A stretch of DNA of 64,000 bases from contig SWLE01000576.1 of assembly GCA_004026145.2 (NCBI GenBank), positions 1 through 64,000 of the forward strand, written 5' to 3'. The number at the start of each line of letters is the position of its first letter. Within the stretch, counting starts at the first letter, position 1. This DNA comes from Takifugu bimaculatus. Its lineage: Eukaryota; Chordata; Actinopteri; Tetraodontiformes; Tetraodontidae. Of the stretch, positions 31,816-43,556 are shown piece after piece. The translations under genes and the position numbers were made by a program. Below the pieces are notes generated by a model. It had not been told where the DNA came from and made no database searches. It saw only the letters and a list, made by a program, of their open reading frames with translations.

Positions 31816-32140
31816 GGAAACTGAAAACAGAAAATTCCAGTAACAATCATGTCAGCGTGTCTGCGCCGGTCCCACGTGTAATAAAACATCTATAACAGGA
31901 CAGATCAGTGAAGCCAGGATTGAGCTGCTCACCTGTCCGAATTAGTAATGACTGGTCCCAGTTTAGCCTCAGGGGTCAGATAACAGGTGGATCCTCCTGC
32001 GGGGTCGAGTTAGGATGGAATCATCTGCAGGAACAGAAACAATCGGGCGGGAGAAGAACCTGGTCCAGAACATTTGACCTGCGACACTCATCTACACATC
32101 TATACATTTATATATCTACTTCTGCTCATCTATAGATCTA
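31816..32140. repeat. Repeat block h (copy 3)
   Basis: Same as 11401-11749. No gene is seen. Confidence 0.6.
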
Positions 32141-32551
32141 CAATTCAATTCAATTCAATTCAACCTTTATTTATATGGCACTTTTCATACACTGGGTAGC
32201 ACAAAGTGCCTCACAGAGGATCAAAACAACAAAGACAAACAAGAGAATCAAGAAAAAGGACACACACACACATACACACACTTAAACACACACACCCACA
32301 CACACAAACAAGCTGAGACATGGCTGGGCACCGAGACCTGAGGCGAAGGAGACGCCACCTTTGGAGGCCCACCAGGCCGAGGGAGGTCACGGTCCGTGGC
32401 CACAGGTGGTACCGCCACAAAGACCAGCCCGACCCGGACAGACCGGAGGCTCCACACCAAGGCACAGAGCCCCCTAACCCCCCAGGCCAGAGCTGTCCAC
32501 GGGACAGCACCCCCAGTGGTAGACCGGAAACATCTCCCAGCCTGGCAGGAC

Positions 32552-32721
32552 CCCATGAGGAGACACCATGAGGAAACACCATGAGGAAACAACCATGAGG
32601 AAACACCATGAGGAGACACCATGAGGAAACACCATGAGGAAACACCATGAGGAGACACCATGAGGAAACACCATGAGGAGACACCATGAGGAAACACCAT
32701 GAGGAGACACCATGAGGAAAC
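32552..32721. repeat. 13-bp VNTR, 13 units
   Basis: ACCATGAGGA(A/G)AC units with one 14-bp unit. It is the longest of the four homologous arrays. Confidence 0.9.
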
Positions 32722-32791
32722 ACTGGAGCTAAAAACTGAAGGACTGAAACAGTAAATGGGATAAAAGGTGTAAAAGCTAAAAACTGAGAAA

Positions 32792-35137
32792 CTAAGAACT
32801 GAGGGAGTAAAACAGTAAAAGTATCAAGTAAAATAAGGATAAGACATAAAAAAGCATGAGGACATAAAAGAAATGAAAAATAATCAGAAAATCAGTTAAA
32901 GGCCTGATTAAAAAGGTGTGTCTTGAGCCTCTTTTTAAAAACCTCAGCAGTCTCTGCGGCCCTGAGGTTCTCCGGCTGTTCCACAGTCGGGGACCAGAAT
33001 AACTGAAGGCCGCTTCCCCGTGCGTTTTAGAGCTTACATGTGGAATGGTTAAAAGGCCGGTGCCGGAGGACCTCAGAGTCTGCGAGGGTTGATAGAATAG
33101 AAGCAGGTCGGATAAATAAGTCGGGCCAAGACCATTAAGACATTTATAAACGAATAAAAGAACCTTAAAATCGACCCTGAAACGCACGGGTAGCCAATGC
33201 AGCGATTCTAAAACCGGTGTGATGTGCTCCCGCCCTCTGGTCCTCGTCAGCACCCGTGCAGCTGAGTTTTGTAATAATTGTAGGTTAGAGATGCTCTTTT
33301 TGGGAGACCAGAGAGCAGGGCATTACAATAATCTAGACCACAGGAGATAAAAGCGTGCATCAGCACCTCCGTGCTGGCCTGAGAGAAACGGGCGGACTCT
33401 GGCTATATTCTTCAGGTGGTAAAAACCCACCTTTGTTATGTTTTTGATGTGTGGGATAAAACTAAGCTCAGAGTCAAAGATCACACCCAGATTTCTTACA
33501 GATTGAGATGGTTTAAAATCCTTTAATTTTGGTACAAGTTTCTCTCTCTGACCTTCAGGACCAATGACTAAGACCTCTGTTTGGTCCTGGTTGAGCTGTA
33601 GGAAGTTTTCTGCCATCCATGACTGGATATCTAGAATACAGTTAAAAAGGGCATCAACTGGCCCTGCGTCACCAGGAGCCACGGCGATGTACAGCTGCGT
33701 ATCGTCAGCATAGCTGTGGAAGCTGATGCCGTGGCTCCTGATGACGTCCCCAAGAGGAAGCATGGAAAGATTAAAAAGGGTTGGACCTAAGATTGACCCT
33801 TGGGGAACCCCACATCTTGTCTCATGGATTCTCGAGGAGCATGTATCCATACTTACAAAGCAGCTTCGGTCAGTAAGGTAGGAGGTGAACCAGTTAAGAA
33901 CAGTACCAGAGAGGCCGACCAGGTTCTTCAGTCTATTCAATAAAATATGGTGGTCGACTGTATCAAAGGCGGCGGTCAGATCCAGCAGAACCAACACCGT
34001 GAGCTTTTTGTTGTCTAGGTTACACCTGATGTCATTTAAAATCTTTAAAAGGGCTGTCTCTGTACTGTGGTTCATCCTAAAACCAGACTGATGCCTCTCT
34101 AAAATGTCCTTTGAGTTTAAAAAATCATTCACTAGGTTAAAAACGTTTAATAACGTTAAAAAGTTTTTCTAAAATTTTACTTAAAAACGGTAAATTGGAT
34201 ACAGGCCGATAGTTATTTAAAACGCTGGGGTCTAGATTGCTCTCTTCAGAAGGGGCTTCACCACTGGAGGAGGTGGGGAAGACACCCGTCTGAAGAGAGC
34301 AATTCACCATATATAGAAGATGTTCCTCAAAGAATCCATAAAATGTTTTAAAAGACGGTGTGGGAACTGGGTCTAAAAGGCCGGTTGTGGGCCTCACTGG
34401 GGAGAAAACTCGACCAAGTGTCCTCGCATCAACCAGGACAAAACTCTCCAGTGTCTCCTCAGGTGATGCAACGATCCAGGAGTGTTGGTGATTAACATTT
34501 GTTGGGATAAAAGACTGGATCTAATATCATCGATTTTACTCCTGAAGTGGTCTGCAAAGGCCTCGCAGAGGGTGTCAGTCGTTGTTGCGGGACACCTGTT
34601 AAAATTACCAGTGGTTAAAAGCTCAATTGTGTAAAATAGAAATTTGGGGTTGTTTTTATTGTTGGAGATTAGTTTTTTGAAATGAGAAGTTCTTGCCTGC
34701 TTGATTGTGTTGTTGTAGGTTTTAAGGTGTTGATAAAATATTTCTTTGTGAATGGTCAGCTTGGATTTCCTCCACCTCCTCTCAGCACTCCTGCAGGTTC
34801 TCTTCAGTTTTCTAATTTCTTCATTTCTCCACGGTGGTGCACGTTTTGTTCTTACTGTTTTTGTGAAGAGTCGAGCCACAGAGTCCAGCGTTGACTTTAA
34901 TTTATTGTTAAAAGTGTCAACAATAAAATCACACGATGCTGGTAAAATTTCTGCAGGAGTGCTCTGTAAGATCTGGATAAAATTTGCAGCTACTTCAGGA
35001 GTCAGGTAGCATCTCCCCACCGTTCCCACAGGGGCCCCCTGCTGGTTAAAACTGGTGATGTTAAAAAACACACAAAAGTGGTCAGATATGGCCAGATCCA
35101 CAACAGGGGACCCACCCACGGACAGGCCATAGGTCAT
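32792..35137 (-). pseudogene. LINE ORF2: endonuclease end, RT, C-terminal domain
   Basis: At 34394-35137 the end of the endonuclease (DLAISDHFCVFF) leads into a linker with PPWRNEEIRKLKR. At 33323-34132 lies the RT: QSGFRMNHSTETALL, LDLTAAFDTVDHHIL, CGVPQGSILGP and the catalytic SYADDTQLYI. At 32792-33253 lies the C-terminal domain (HITPVLESLHWLPVRFR, YLSDLL). The pieces are separated by frameshifts or stops near 33260, 34135 and 34395. Motif order is that of the L2/CR1/Rex1 group. Confidence 0.85.
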
Positions 35138-35841
35138 GACCAGGTCCAGGGGACCCGCCCACAGACAGGCCGTAGGTTATGACCAGGTCCAGGGGACCCA
35201 CCTACGGACAGGCCGTAGGTTATGACCAGGTCCAGGGGACCCACCTACGGACAGGCCGTAGGTTATGACCAGGTCCAGGGGACCCACCCATGGACAGGCC
35301 GTAGGTTATGACCAGGTCCAGGGGACCCACCTACGGACAGGCCGTAGGTTATGACCAGGTCCAGGGGACCCGCCCACAGACAGGCCGTAGGTCATGACCA
35401 GGTCCAGGGGACCCACCCATGGACAGGCCGTAGGTTATGACCAGGTCCAGGGGACCCACCTACGGACAGGCCATAGGTTATGACCAGGTCCAGGGGACCC
35501 GCCCACAGACAGGCCGTAGGTCATGACCAGGTCCAGGGGACCCACCTACAGACAGGCCGTAGGTTATGACCAGGTCCAGGGGACCCACCTACGGACAGGC
35601 CATAGGTTATGACCAGGTCCAGGGGACCCACCTACGGACAGGCCATAGGTTATGACCAGGTCCAGGGGACCCACCTACGGACAGGCCGTAGGTTATGACC
35701 AGGTCCAGGGGACCCGCCCACAGACAGGCCGTAGGTCATGACCAGGTCCAGGGGACCCACCCATGGACAGGCCGTAGGTTATGACCAGGTCCAGGGGACC
35801 CACCTACGGACAGGCCATAGGTTATGACCAGGTCCAGGGGA
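35121..35841. repeat. 43-bp minisatellite, 17 units
   Basis: The unit runs GACAGGCCGTAGGTTATGAC, then CAGGTCCAGGGGACCCACCTACG. Starts fall exactly every 43 bp from 35121 to 35809. Units vary in CACCTACGGA, CGCCCACAGA or CACCCATGGA. The unit derives from the LINE endonuclease codons TYGLSVGGSP. Confidence 0.95.
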
Positions 35842-36529
35842 CTGTAATAACAGTGTAAAAACCTTCCACTCTCTCTTGACCTGACAAAGAAGACATTTCA
35901 TTTAATGAATAGATTTTATTACATAAAGAAAAAGCAGGTATATTTTCATGAAAACAGCACTTGAATGAAAGGTGGCAGAGAGCAGAATATATCCTATATT
36001 TTCCATACTAAAATTTCCTTTTAGCTTCTCAATTGGAAAATTATGACCAGAATTTTCCATATATGATTTTAAACCTTTATCATGGATCAGTTTCTTGATT
36101 TAGCCTTTCAAAATTATTTATTACACCTGATTTAATGTATTTAACTGACTTCCATAAGTTTTTACCTTTCAACCTGCTCCATCACTTTGGTTCACAATCT
36201 TGGGATTTAAGGCTTCAGTTTCTTTCAAACTGTAATTAATTCATCTTCTGAAACAAACTGAACAATAATTATTCAAATTAAGGAGATTAAAAAAATAACA
36301 GAATTTTCTGGATAGAAGGTGAAACATCTTCAAAAGAGAACAAAAACAGTCCAGTTGACACAGAAAACTACCTTGAATAGAAATAATAAAGTTAACCAGT
36401 GGACTTTTATGATTTAAAAAAACAGTTAAAATGTATTTTAAAAAGAAAAAAGTACAAACTCTAAATAAAATAAAGCAAAAACTGAAATGGATCATTTTCA
36501 TAATGAATGCATTTCCAGTAATTCTGAAC
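35842..36529. other. Non-coding start of unit 2
   Basis: The first part (35842-36200) is AT-rich and unassigned. From 36205 it matches 13666-14033. A degraded tail repeat lies at 36300-36376. The intact ATTCT at about 36530 is the ERV empty site. Confidence 0.6.
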
Positions 36530-36532
36530 ACC

Positions 36533-36546
36533 GACAGCAGGGGGCA
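36533..36546 (+). promoter_or_regulatory. CTCF-like motif, unit 2 (plus orientation)
   Basis: GACAGCAGGGGGCA, same as at 20471-20485, with the ERV target intact beside it. Confidence 0.4.
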
Positions 36547-36709
36547 GTAAAACGGAGCCGATCATGAACGGACCCACGTTTCCCTCAAATTACGATTATT
36601 AACAAATCATTCAACTTTTAACCATGAAAATAAAGTAGCAACAGACAACAAACAATAAGTAACAGTGCCATGAGTCCCAGCTGAAGCCGTTTAAAGTACA
36701 AATTAGCTG

Positions 36710-36715
36710 TTTATT
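36710..36715 (-). terminator. Poly(A) signal, gene 2
   Basis: AATAAA on the minus strand, conserved with units 1 and 3. Confidence 0.45.
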
Positions 36716-37128
36716 CCTGCGTCAAATTCGTAAATAAAAGCTTCCTGTTTCCTGTCACATGACCAAAATCTCCCGTTTACACTCCTGTAAAATTCCAGAA
36801 TGTTTGAAGAAGTCAGACATGAGGTGAAGTTGGACTCATTTTCAAAAGGAGCTCTGGCCCAGGTGGGTGCAGCCCATCAGTGGCTGAGAGCTGGGAATAT
36901 GAAATGGGAATGTTTTCAGGAATGATTACAGCAACATCAGCTCCGGCTGCTGCGGAGCGTTCAAATACATCCGTAACCAACAGAACCTGTGGTGGACAAT
37001 CAGACCGGTCAATCAGACCCAGCTCCTTATTTCTGTAGACTACTCAACTGCTGGTTTGTAGCAGGTGTGCAGGCGTCAGCGGTGAACTGGTTAGAAGCTG
37101 CTGCCCGTTCACCTAAAGACAGGAGAGA

Positions 37129-37178
37129 TCACAGCACTTCATTAGAACCAGCACCTCTTCTGTTTGGTTCTGATGCTG
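37129..37178 (-). pseudogene. Tail exon of gene 2
   Basis: Acceptor GTTTCTTCAG. In phase 1 it reads AASEPNRRGAGSNEVL and stop. It would not be reached because the TM exon already ends in TAA. Confidence 0.45.
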
Positions 37179-37302
37179 CTGAAGAAACAAAAAAGGCAAA
37201 TTAACGACACCGTCGGCTTCTCTGTGGTGGCGGAAGAGCAACGAAATGATTCCAGCAGCTTCCAGCCTCAACCATCAAACATCACGAAGGTGTAATTATT
37301 AC

Positions 37303-37416
37303 CTTAGTGACAGCAACGCTTTAGGAGAACGATGACTAGGACGACAACCAGCACAGCTAGACCGACAATAACTCCAATTAGACCACCAATAACTCCATCA
37401 CGCCCCGTGGACGACC
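37303..37416 (-). pseudogene. TM exon of gene 2, with terminal TAA
   Basis: 114 bp, acceptor and donor intact. A hydrophobic helix GVIGGLIGVIVGLAVLVVVL is followed by LLKRCCH and then TAA as the last full codon before the donor. Sister unit 3 has AAA at this place. The helix is Gly-rich and unlike gene 1. Confidence 0.7.
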
Positions 37417-38010
37417 CTGAAAGAGAGGGAGGAGTTAAAGAGGACGAGTCGTCTCCGTCTCTTTCTCTGTTTTCATCTTCTCTTCATTTCCTCTGAAAAT
37501 GTGAATTTTAACCATTTCAGAGTTTAAAACCAGGCTGAGTTTCCTGATTACTTCCTGGTTTAATCAGTTGCTGCAGGTCTGATGGGCTGTTAAAGTGATG
37601 ACGTCATCACCTGGAGGCCTCAGCTGATTGGCTGAAACTCACCTGATGGGAGGAGTTAAAGGCACCTTTAAAGCTCCTGTGAGCACCTGAGCTGCTGCAT
37701 CAGGAGACCTTCATCACCATGGAGACACCAGGTCAGCGCCACCATAAACACCACTGTTGTTTCTTCATCATCATCATCATCAGTCATTAAAACAACCTGT
37801 CAGCAACAGCATCATGACGGCCTGTTGCCATAGCAACAGTCTATCAGCATCACTCACTGGACGACACTTTAATCTGTTTAACGTCTTTTCATCTTTTGTT
37901 TGTTGCTCAAAATTAAGTTTTAGTTTGAATGTGTTCATTAATCTTTAATAATCCTACGATTAAATATTATAATTCTGTTTTCTGAGGAGTTTCCCCACAT
38001 AAAAGTAAAT

Positions 38011-38015
<5 letters not shown>

Positions 38016-38042
<27 letters not shown>

Positions 38043-38047
38043 AGTGT
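38016..38047. repeat. (GT)n microsatellite, unit 2
   Basis: About 32 bp, the shortest of three homologous tracts. Confidence 0.85.
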
Positions 38048-38240
38048 GGACCAGAATAAAATGACCGTTAGTGATTCAGGCTCATCAGAACTCAACGTTT
38101 CCGCCCTCTGACCCGTTAATATAAAACATTTCCCAACAACGACCACGATCATGAAGAAATTAACCGAGTTTAATCACTTTTACCAAAATCCCATCTGACC
38201 TGTCCTGTAATTAAATTAAATTAAATTCCCCTCATGTTCT

Positions 38241-38261
38241 CTGCAGCGCCCCCTGCTGGCC
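38241..38261 (-). promoter_or_regulatory. CTCF-like motif, unit 2 (minus orientation)
   Basis: The minus strand reads GGCCAGCAGGGGGCGCTGCA, identical to units 1 and 3. Confidence 0.5.
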
Positions 38262-38840
38262 ACCACAGCAGAGACTCTGAACAATGTTGGATTCTGCTGA
38301 ATTCTCTGGATTTTGGTGAAAACTGGATCATTTGAGATGATGTCACACAAGCTTTGATGTCACTCATTAACAGGCCAATTTATAATCTGACTAATCTGTC
38401 GTTAATAAGCACAATAAGTGTTAAACATGAGGATCAGAGGAGGAACACAGCAGCCGTTGTCACGCTGGTGCTCGTCTGACCGCGTCATCGTTAGAAAGCT
38501 CTAATCTCCCTCCAGGCTCGTGGTGGGTGCTGATCCGAGGACCATCGGGTCCAGAGACACTTCTGAGAGACTTCATGGAACCAGAACGTGTGGAGGATCC
38601 TGGCAGAGCTGCACCGGTCAGGTGAGTCCAGTCACGTCTGACCGGTACCAGCAGAGCAGCTGCATCACCTGACTGGGACTCACAGGTGTGTCATCACGCT
38701 ATGATGTCACATCCTGTCTGCTGCGCTGCAGCTTCCTGTGCAGTCTGATGGAATTTTACTGCCGTTTGTAAACAGTTTAAAGTATTAAAATAATTACAAA
38801 TATGAATTATTAGTAGCTGTAGTGTAAATCCATAACTCAC

Positions 38841-39116
38841 CAATGGGAACGAAGGCAGTTGAGTTAATCTGGTGACAAAACTTCTCCTGTGTGACCACAC
38901 AGCTGTAGGTGTCGCTGCTGCTCACGATGGCTCTGACAGTGACGTAGAAGCGTCCGTCTCTCTCTTCAGACTTTGTCTCCTGAGCAGGAAGGACACGTCC
39001 AGAGCTGTCCTGCCACTGGACGGCAGGTCTGGGATGAGCTCCTTTAACCTCACACAGCAGCAGCGCCCGGTCTGGTCCTCCATCAACGATCCGGATCAGC
39101 GGTTCTGGACAGGCAC
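38841..39116 (-). pseudogene. C-type Ig exon of gene 2
   Basis: 276 bp, both splice sites intact, open frame. GACPEPLIRIVDGGPDRALLLC, QWQDSSGRVLP and SSSDTYSCVVTQEKFC keep the canonical Cys-Trp-Cys. The exon itself is undamaged; the gene is dead because of its missing 5' exons. Confidence 0.75.
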
Positions 39117-39998
39117 CTGTGAGCATCCACAGTCACAAATGGGTCATTAAAGAAAATCAAAATGGAAAGATGATCTTTGAGGGGAAATTAAGGGCTTTTA
39201 ATTGTTTAAATGTAGGAGAAAACTCCAAATTTCAGTTTTTTTTAAAATGATTATTTAAAATCCTGTTAAACATTAATTCACACCTAAATAAAAGATAAAA
39301 GTAAAAACCTTAAACTCTTGCATTGATTAAAATAGAAAACATTAAAATGAATTTGCAATTAAAATGGTTGAAATGGTGAAAATATCACATTTAATTCCCC
39401 TTTTATCACATTAACAAACGCATCAAACAATCTCATCTGTTTGTCTGTGTAAAAACAGGAAAACTTCATTTAATCCGACCTTTTTCCAGGATTCCTGCAC
39501 TCACCTTCTCCCGGTGATCGATCTTTTAATGTTTTAAGGAGTGGAGGTTGCAGGCGACCTGATATCTACACCAAACATGCATTAACTAAAATAAAGTGTA
39601 TTTTCTCGTTGATTGTAAAGGTTAAAATAGACCAATTCTATCGGTTTTAAAAGTCCAGGTACCCGTTTGTTAGCAGACCTGCAACTGTAACCTGGAGATT
39701 TACGACATCATCACCGTGGCGCCGAAACTTTACGGCAGTTCTGGGTCAGCGTAGCACTAGCTAGCCTGCATAGCTACTGATAACACGGATTTGTGCTCCC
39801 TTAAAAAGACATTTATGCAGATAGGACACTTAACTTTGAAGTGAACACTCACATGATTGAACGCAGTAATTCTGGATCTTAACCATCATTTAAATGCGTT
39901 GATTAAAGTCAATTTCGCTTTTCGTTTAGTTTTAGCAGCGCTCGTCAAACTTTCTGAAAGTCCAGAGTTTCGTTAAATTGAAGCCTCGACAAAATGTT

Positions 39999-40248
39999 GG
40001 ACCAATTAAATTCATTATGGATGGAATTGGCAAACTGCCCGGAAGTAAACGAACCAATCAGCATCGTCCAGCAGCCTTAACTGACACTTTTACTGGACTT
40101 TTATCCGCCTCAGCCAATCACAGAAGAGCCCCGCTGGCCCAAGGCCACGTGGGCCTTATTGACAGTTTCTCTTATCCAATGAGAAGCCAGCGCGGTGAAA
40201 CCAAGGCGAGGCCGAGGCCGCTAAATTTACCTGTTTGACCATATATGG
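39999..40248. promoter_or_regulatory. CCAAT/E-box/CArG cluster, unit 2
   Basis: Same arrangement as 25951-26200: CCAAT boxes from 40002, CACGTG at 40146-40151 and CCATATATGG at 40239-40248. All sites are intact although the gene around it is broken. Confidence 0.5.
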
Positions 40249-41331
40249 TAATGACAGTTTTCGGCCTTTTCGTTGTCGAGGGCCTCTTAGAAATCAATGA
40301 AACTTTATTTCTGCCTTTACAGAGACTTTATGGGAAGCTTTTACAGCTGTAAATCTTTTTTTCAGTGTTTAAGTATTTGGAAATCAACTTTAAGTGCCGT
40401 AGACGCGCTTTTCTGACTATAAACGTATTAAATGCACTAATTTAATGACTTTAGAGCAGTTTTACGGAACTCTGTGGACGCCTGCTGGAGGGAACGTGTA
40501 CTGCAAATCCCCAAATATCTCCGCGCAGCTTCGGCCCGAAGATGTGAAACTTGGGTGCCAATATTTTACAAAACTTCCTTCATGCATCCTGCTAATTTCA
40601 GCCCGATGACCCACATCAGCGCTGATAAAACAGCGGTGAAATATGAATTTAAATCGGAAAACTACAAAAACACCTTTGAAATTTTCATTTTGATTGCTCA
40701 CAATTTGCACAGACTCAAAGTTTAAAATAAGATTAAGAGACCTCATGAAACCTCATGACTGTTGGCATTATAACAACATAATAAATCCTGCTTCATTCAT
40801 CACATTTTTCATGATATACACTTATTGAATCAGAGTGATATTAAGAAGCTGAAATGTTCACATTTAAGATGAACATCATGAGGTTAAGATGCGCTCTGAA
40901 AGGCAAAAACACAAAGGACAGAATGTTAGAAATTGTGTCTGAAATTAGCAACTTTACACACAGGTGACATTTAGAAAAAAAGAGCATTAATATTGTCATT
41001 TAGACACATTTAAAGTGGTAACGAAACAACATTATGACATCTCTTTCACAGATCAGACTGTTTCATAGAAGCGTTGTGTTGTGATTTAATTCTATATTTC
41101 AGCTTCTGCTCATCTCCACATGTTTGTAGCGTGATGTTTGTTCCAATCTCCAGTGTAAATATGTAAATGTTGCTTTGTGTGTGCAGACTGTTGCATTTGT
41201 CTTCTGCTCCCGTCGGATTCGATGCAACTTCGGAACATTAAATCCTCTTTGACTCTATTTAATTTCCTTTTGTCGTATTTATATTATCTTCGCTCGCAGG
41301 TATTTGAACGTACCTGTCCGGAAGGGGCGTG
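40249..41331 (-). other. Intron remnant of gene 2
   Basis: It matches 26201-27270 and holds no gene. A 14-bp insertion (CTTCGCTCGCAGGT region, about 41288-41301) is private to this unit and lies next to the V deletion. Confidence 0.6.
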
Positions 41332-41414
41332 CAACGTCACTCTCACACCTTCACACCTGAGCCGGAGCTGCTGCTGCTCCGGGGTCACTGAGACTATGAC
41401 GGGCTCTGGGGGAC

Positions 41415-41799
41415 CTGCAGGGCCCCCTGGCACCAGCCCAGGTCCCCGGAGACGGAGCCAGGTTTCTTAACAGGCGGAAGTTCGAGTCCCGCAAATGATC
41501 TGAAAGCTTCTGCAGGATGGAGACGCCGCCCACGCACACGCACACACACACGCACCCGCCTGCAGGAGCTATGCTGCAGCATCTAAAGTCCTCACCAGCC
41601 TCGAGCTCGGGAACAGCTTTGATCCGAACGCTACAAACTCTAATCACTATATTGATCCGTGCGAGGCGGGAGATGCTGAGGCGCGTGAGCAGCCGCCTCC
41701 TGCACGCGGAACCTCCAACACCTCCCATCAGATATATAATCAATCATCAATAATCTATCAAAGCCGCCTCCACGGTGGGTTTCTCACCTGCCGACGTCA
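41415..41799 (-). other. Former leader intron of gene 2
   Basis: It matches 27914-28307 of unit 1. The leader exon is cut at GACGTCA (41799) and joins directly to the start of unit 3 (ATTCTGAACACCG). Confidence 0.65.
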
Positions 41800-41811
41800 A
41801 TTCTGAACACC

Positions 41812-41826
41812 GACAGCAGGGGGCAG
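41812..41826 (+). promoter_or_regulatory. CTCF-like motif, unit 3 (plus orientation)
   Basis: GACAGCAGGGGGCAG, 12 bp from the unit 2/unit 3 junction. Confidence 0.4.
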
Positions 41827-41983
41827 TAAAACGGAGCCGATCATGAACGGACCCGTTTCCCTCAAATTACGATTATTAACAAATTACTCAACTTTTAACC
41901 ATGAAAATAAAGTAGCAACAGACAAACAATAAGTAACAGTGCCCTGAGTCCCAGCTGAAGCCGTTTAAAGTACAAATTAGCTG

Positions 41984-41989
41984 TTTATT
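41984..41989 (-). terminator. Poly(A) signal, gene 3
   Basis: AATAAA on the minus strand, conserved in the other units. Confidence 0.45.
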
Positions 41990-42553
41990 CCTGCGTCAGA
42001 TCATAAATAAAAGCTTCCTGTTTCCTGTCACATGACCAAAATCTCCAGATTGTTTGAAGTCAGACATGAGGTGAAGTTGGACTCATTTTCAAAAGGAGCT
42101 CTGGCCCAGGTGGGTGCAGCCCATCAGTGGCTGAGAGCTGGGAATATGAAATGGGAATGTTTTCAGGAATGATTACAACAACATCAGCTCCGGCTGCTGC
42201 GGAGCGTTCAAATACATCTGTAACCAACAGAACCTGTGGTGGACAATCGGACCCGTCAATCAGACCCAGGTGCCTGGTTCTCCAGACAACCCAACCGCTC
42301 CTCTGGAGCAGGTGTGCAGGCGTCAGCGGTGAACTGGTCAGAAGCTGCTGCCAGTTCACCAAAAGACAGGAGAGATCACAGCATTTCATTAGAACCAGCA
42401 CCTCTCGTTTGGTTCTGATGCTGCTGAAGAAACACAAAAGGCAAATTAACGACACCGTCGGCTTCTCTGTGGTGGCGAAGAGCAACAAAATGATTCCAGC
42501 AGCTTCCAGCCTCAACCATCAACCATCAAACATCACGTAGGTGTAATTATTAC

Positions 42554-42669
42554 CTTTGTGACAGCAACGCTTTACGAGAACGATGACTAGACCGACAACC
42601 AGCACAACTAGAAAGAGATTAACTCCACTACACTGACAATAACTATAACGAGCACGCCCGTGGACGACC
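42554..42669 (-). pseudogene. TM exon of gene 3, mosaic and frameshifted
   Basis: 116 bp, where the phase requires 114, 117 or 120. The upstream half (VLVIVIVSVV) matches gene 1, the downstream half (GLVIVLVKRCCHKG) matches gene 2. One A is missing near 42626 (AACTCCACTACAC versus AACTCCAACTACAC in unit 1), giving VVELISF and a stop. Confidence 0.75.
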
Positions 42670-43017
42670 CTGAAAGAGAGGGAGGAGTTAAAGAGGACGA
42701 GTCGTCTCCGTTTCTTTCTCTCTGTTTTCATCTTCTCTTCATTTCCTCTGAAAATGTGAATTTTAACCATTTCAGAGTTTAAAACCAGGCTGAGTTTCCT
42801 GATTAATTCCTGGTTTAATCAGTTGCTGCAGGTCTGATGGGCTGTTAAAGTGATGACGTCATCACCTGGAGGCCTCAGCTGATTGGCTGAAACTCACCTG
42901 ACGGGAGGAGTTAAAGGCACCTTTAAAGCTCCTGTGAGCACCTGAGCTGCTGCATCAGGAGACCTTCATCACCATGGAGACACCAGGTCAGCGCCACCAT
43001 AAACACCACTGTTGTTT

Positions 43018-43018
43018 C

Positions 43019-43055
<37 letters not shown>
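43018..43055. repeat. (ATC)n microsatellite, unit 3
   Basis: About 12 triplets; units 1 and 2 have about five (22626, 37766). Confidence 0.85.
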
Positions 43056-43283
43056 GTCATTAAAACAACCTGTCAGCAACAGCATCATGACGACCTGTTG
43101 CCATAGCAACAGTCTATCAGCATCACTCACTGGACGACACTTTAATCTGTTTGACGTCTTTTCATCTTTTGTTTGTTGCTCAAAATTAAGTTTTAGTTTG
43201 AATGTGTTCATTAATCTTTAATAATCCCACGATTAAATATTATAATTCTGTTTTCTGAGGAGTTTCCCCACATAAAAGTAAAT

Positions 43284-43288
<5 letters not shown>

Positions 43289-43363
<75 letters not shown>
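43289..43363. repeat. (GT)n microsatellite, unit 3
   Basis: About 75 bp, the longest of the three homologous tracts. Confidence 0.9.
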
Positions 43364-43364
<1 letters not shown>

Positions 43365-43556
43365 ACCAGAATAAAATGACCGTTAGTGATTCAGGCTCAT
43401 CAGAACTCAACGTTTCCGCCCTCTGACCCGTTAATATAAAACATTTCCCAACAACGACCACGATCATGAAGAAATTAACCGAGTTTAATCACTTTTACCA
43501 AAATCCCATCTGACCTGTCCTGTAATTAAATTAAATTAAATTCCCTCTCATGTTCT

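Larger units (their letters stand above)
32141..35841 (-). mobile_element. Long L2/Rex1-like LINE (5' truncated)
   Basis: The minus strand reads, in order, the endonuclease end, RT, C-terminal domain, 3' UTR with VNTR, and a tail with AATAAAGGTTGAATTGAATT. The 5' end is replaced by a 43-bp minisatellite made from its own endonuclease region. The short LINE tails at 11750, 29122 and 57832 are the 3' UTR of the same family. Confidence 0.85.
37129..41414 (-). pseudogene. Ig gene 2 (leader and V exon lost)
   Basis: The C exon (38841-39116), TM exon (37303-37416) and tail exon (37129-37178) are present. Only about 83 bp of the V exon remain (41332-41414) because a deletion joins intron sequence to the N-terminal V codons at about 41331. 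A second deletion at 41799/41800 removes all but the last bases of the leader. No start codon or signal peptide is left, so it cannot make the ancestral protein unless an alternative first exon is used, for example from the CCAAT/CArG cluster at 39999-40248. Confidence 0.75.

Noticed and set aside
35121..35841. Regular repeats that could suggest a CRISPR array
   Set aside because: There are no unique spacers; the whole 43 bp repeats, in a vertebrate LINE.
43240..43467. Minus-strand frame with a long His-Thr run
   Set aside because: It is a translation of the (GT)n microsatellite.
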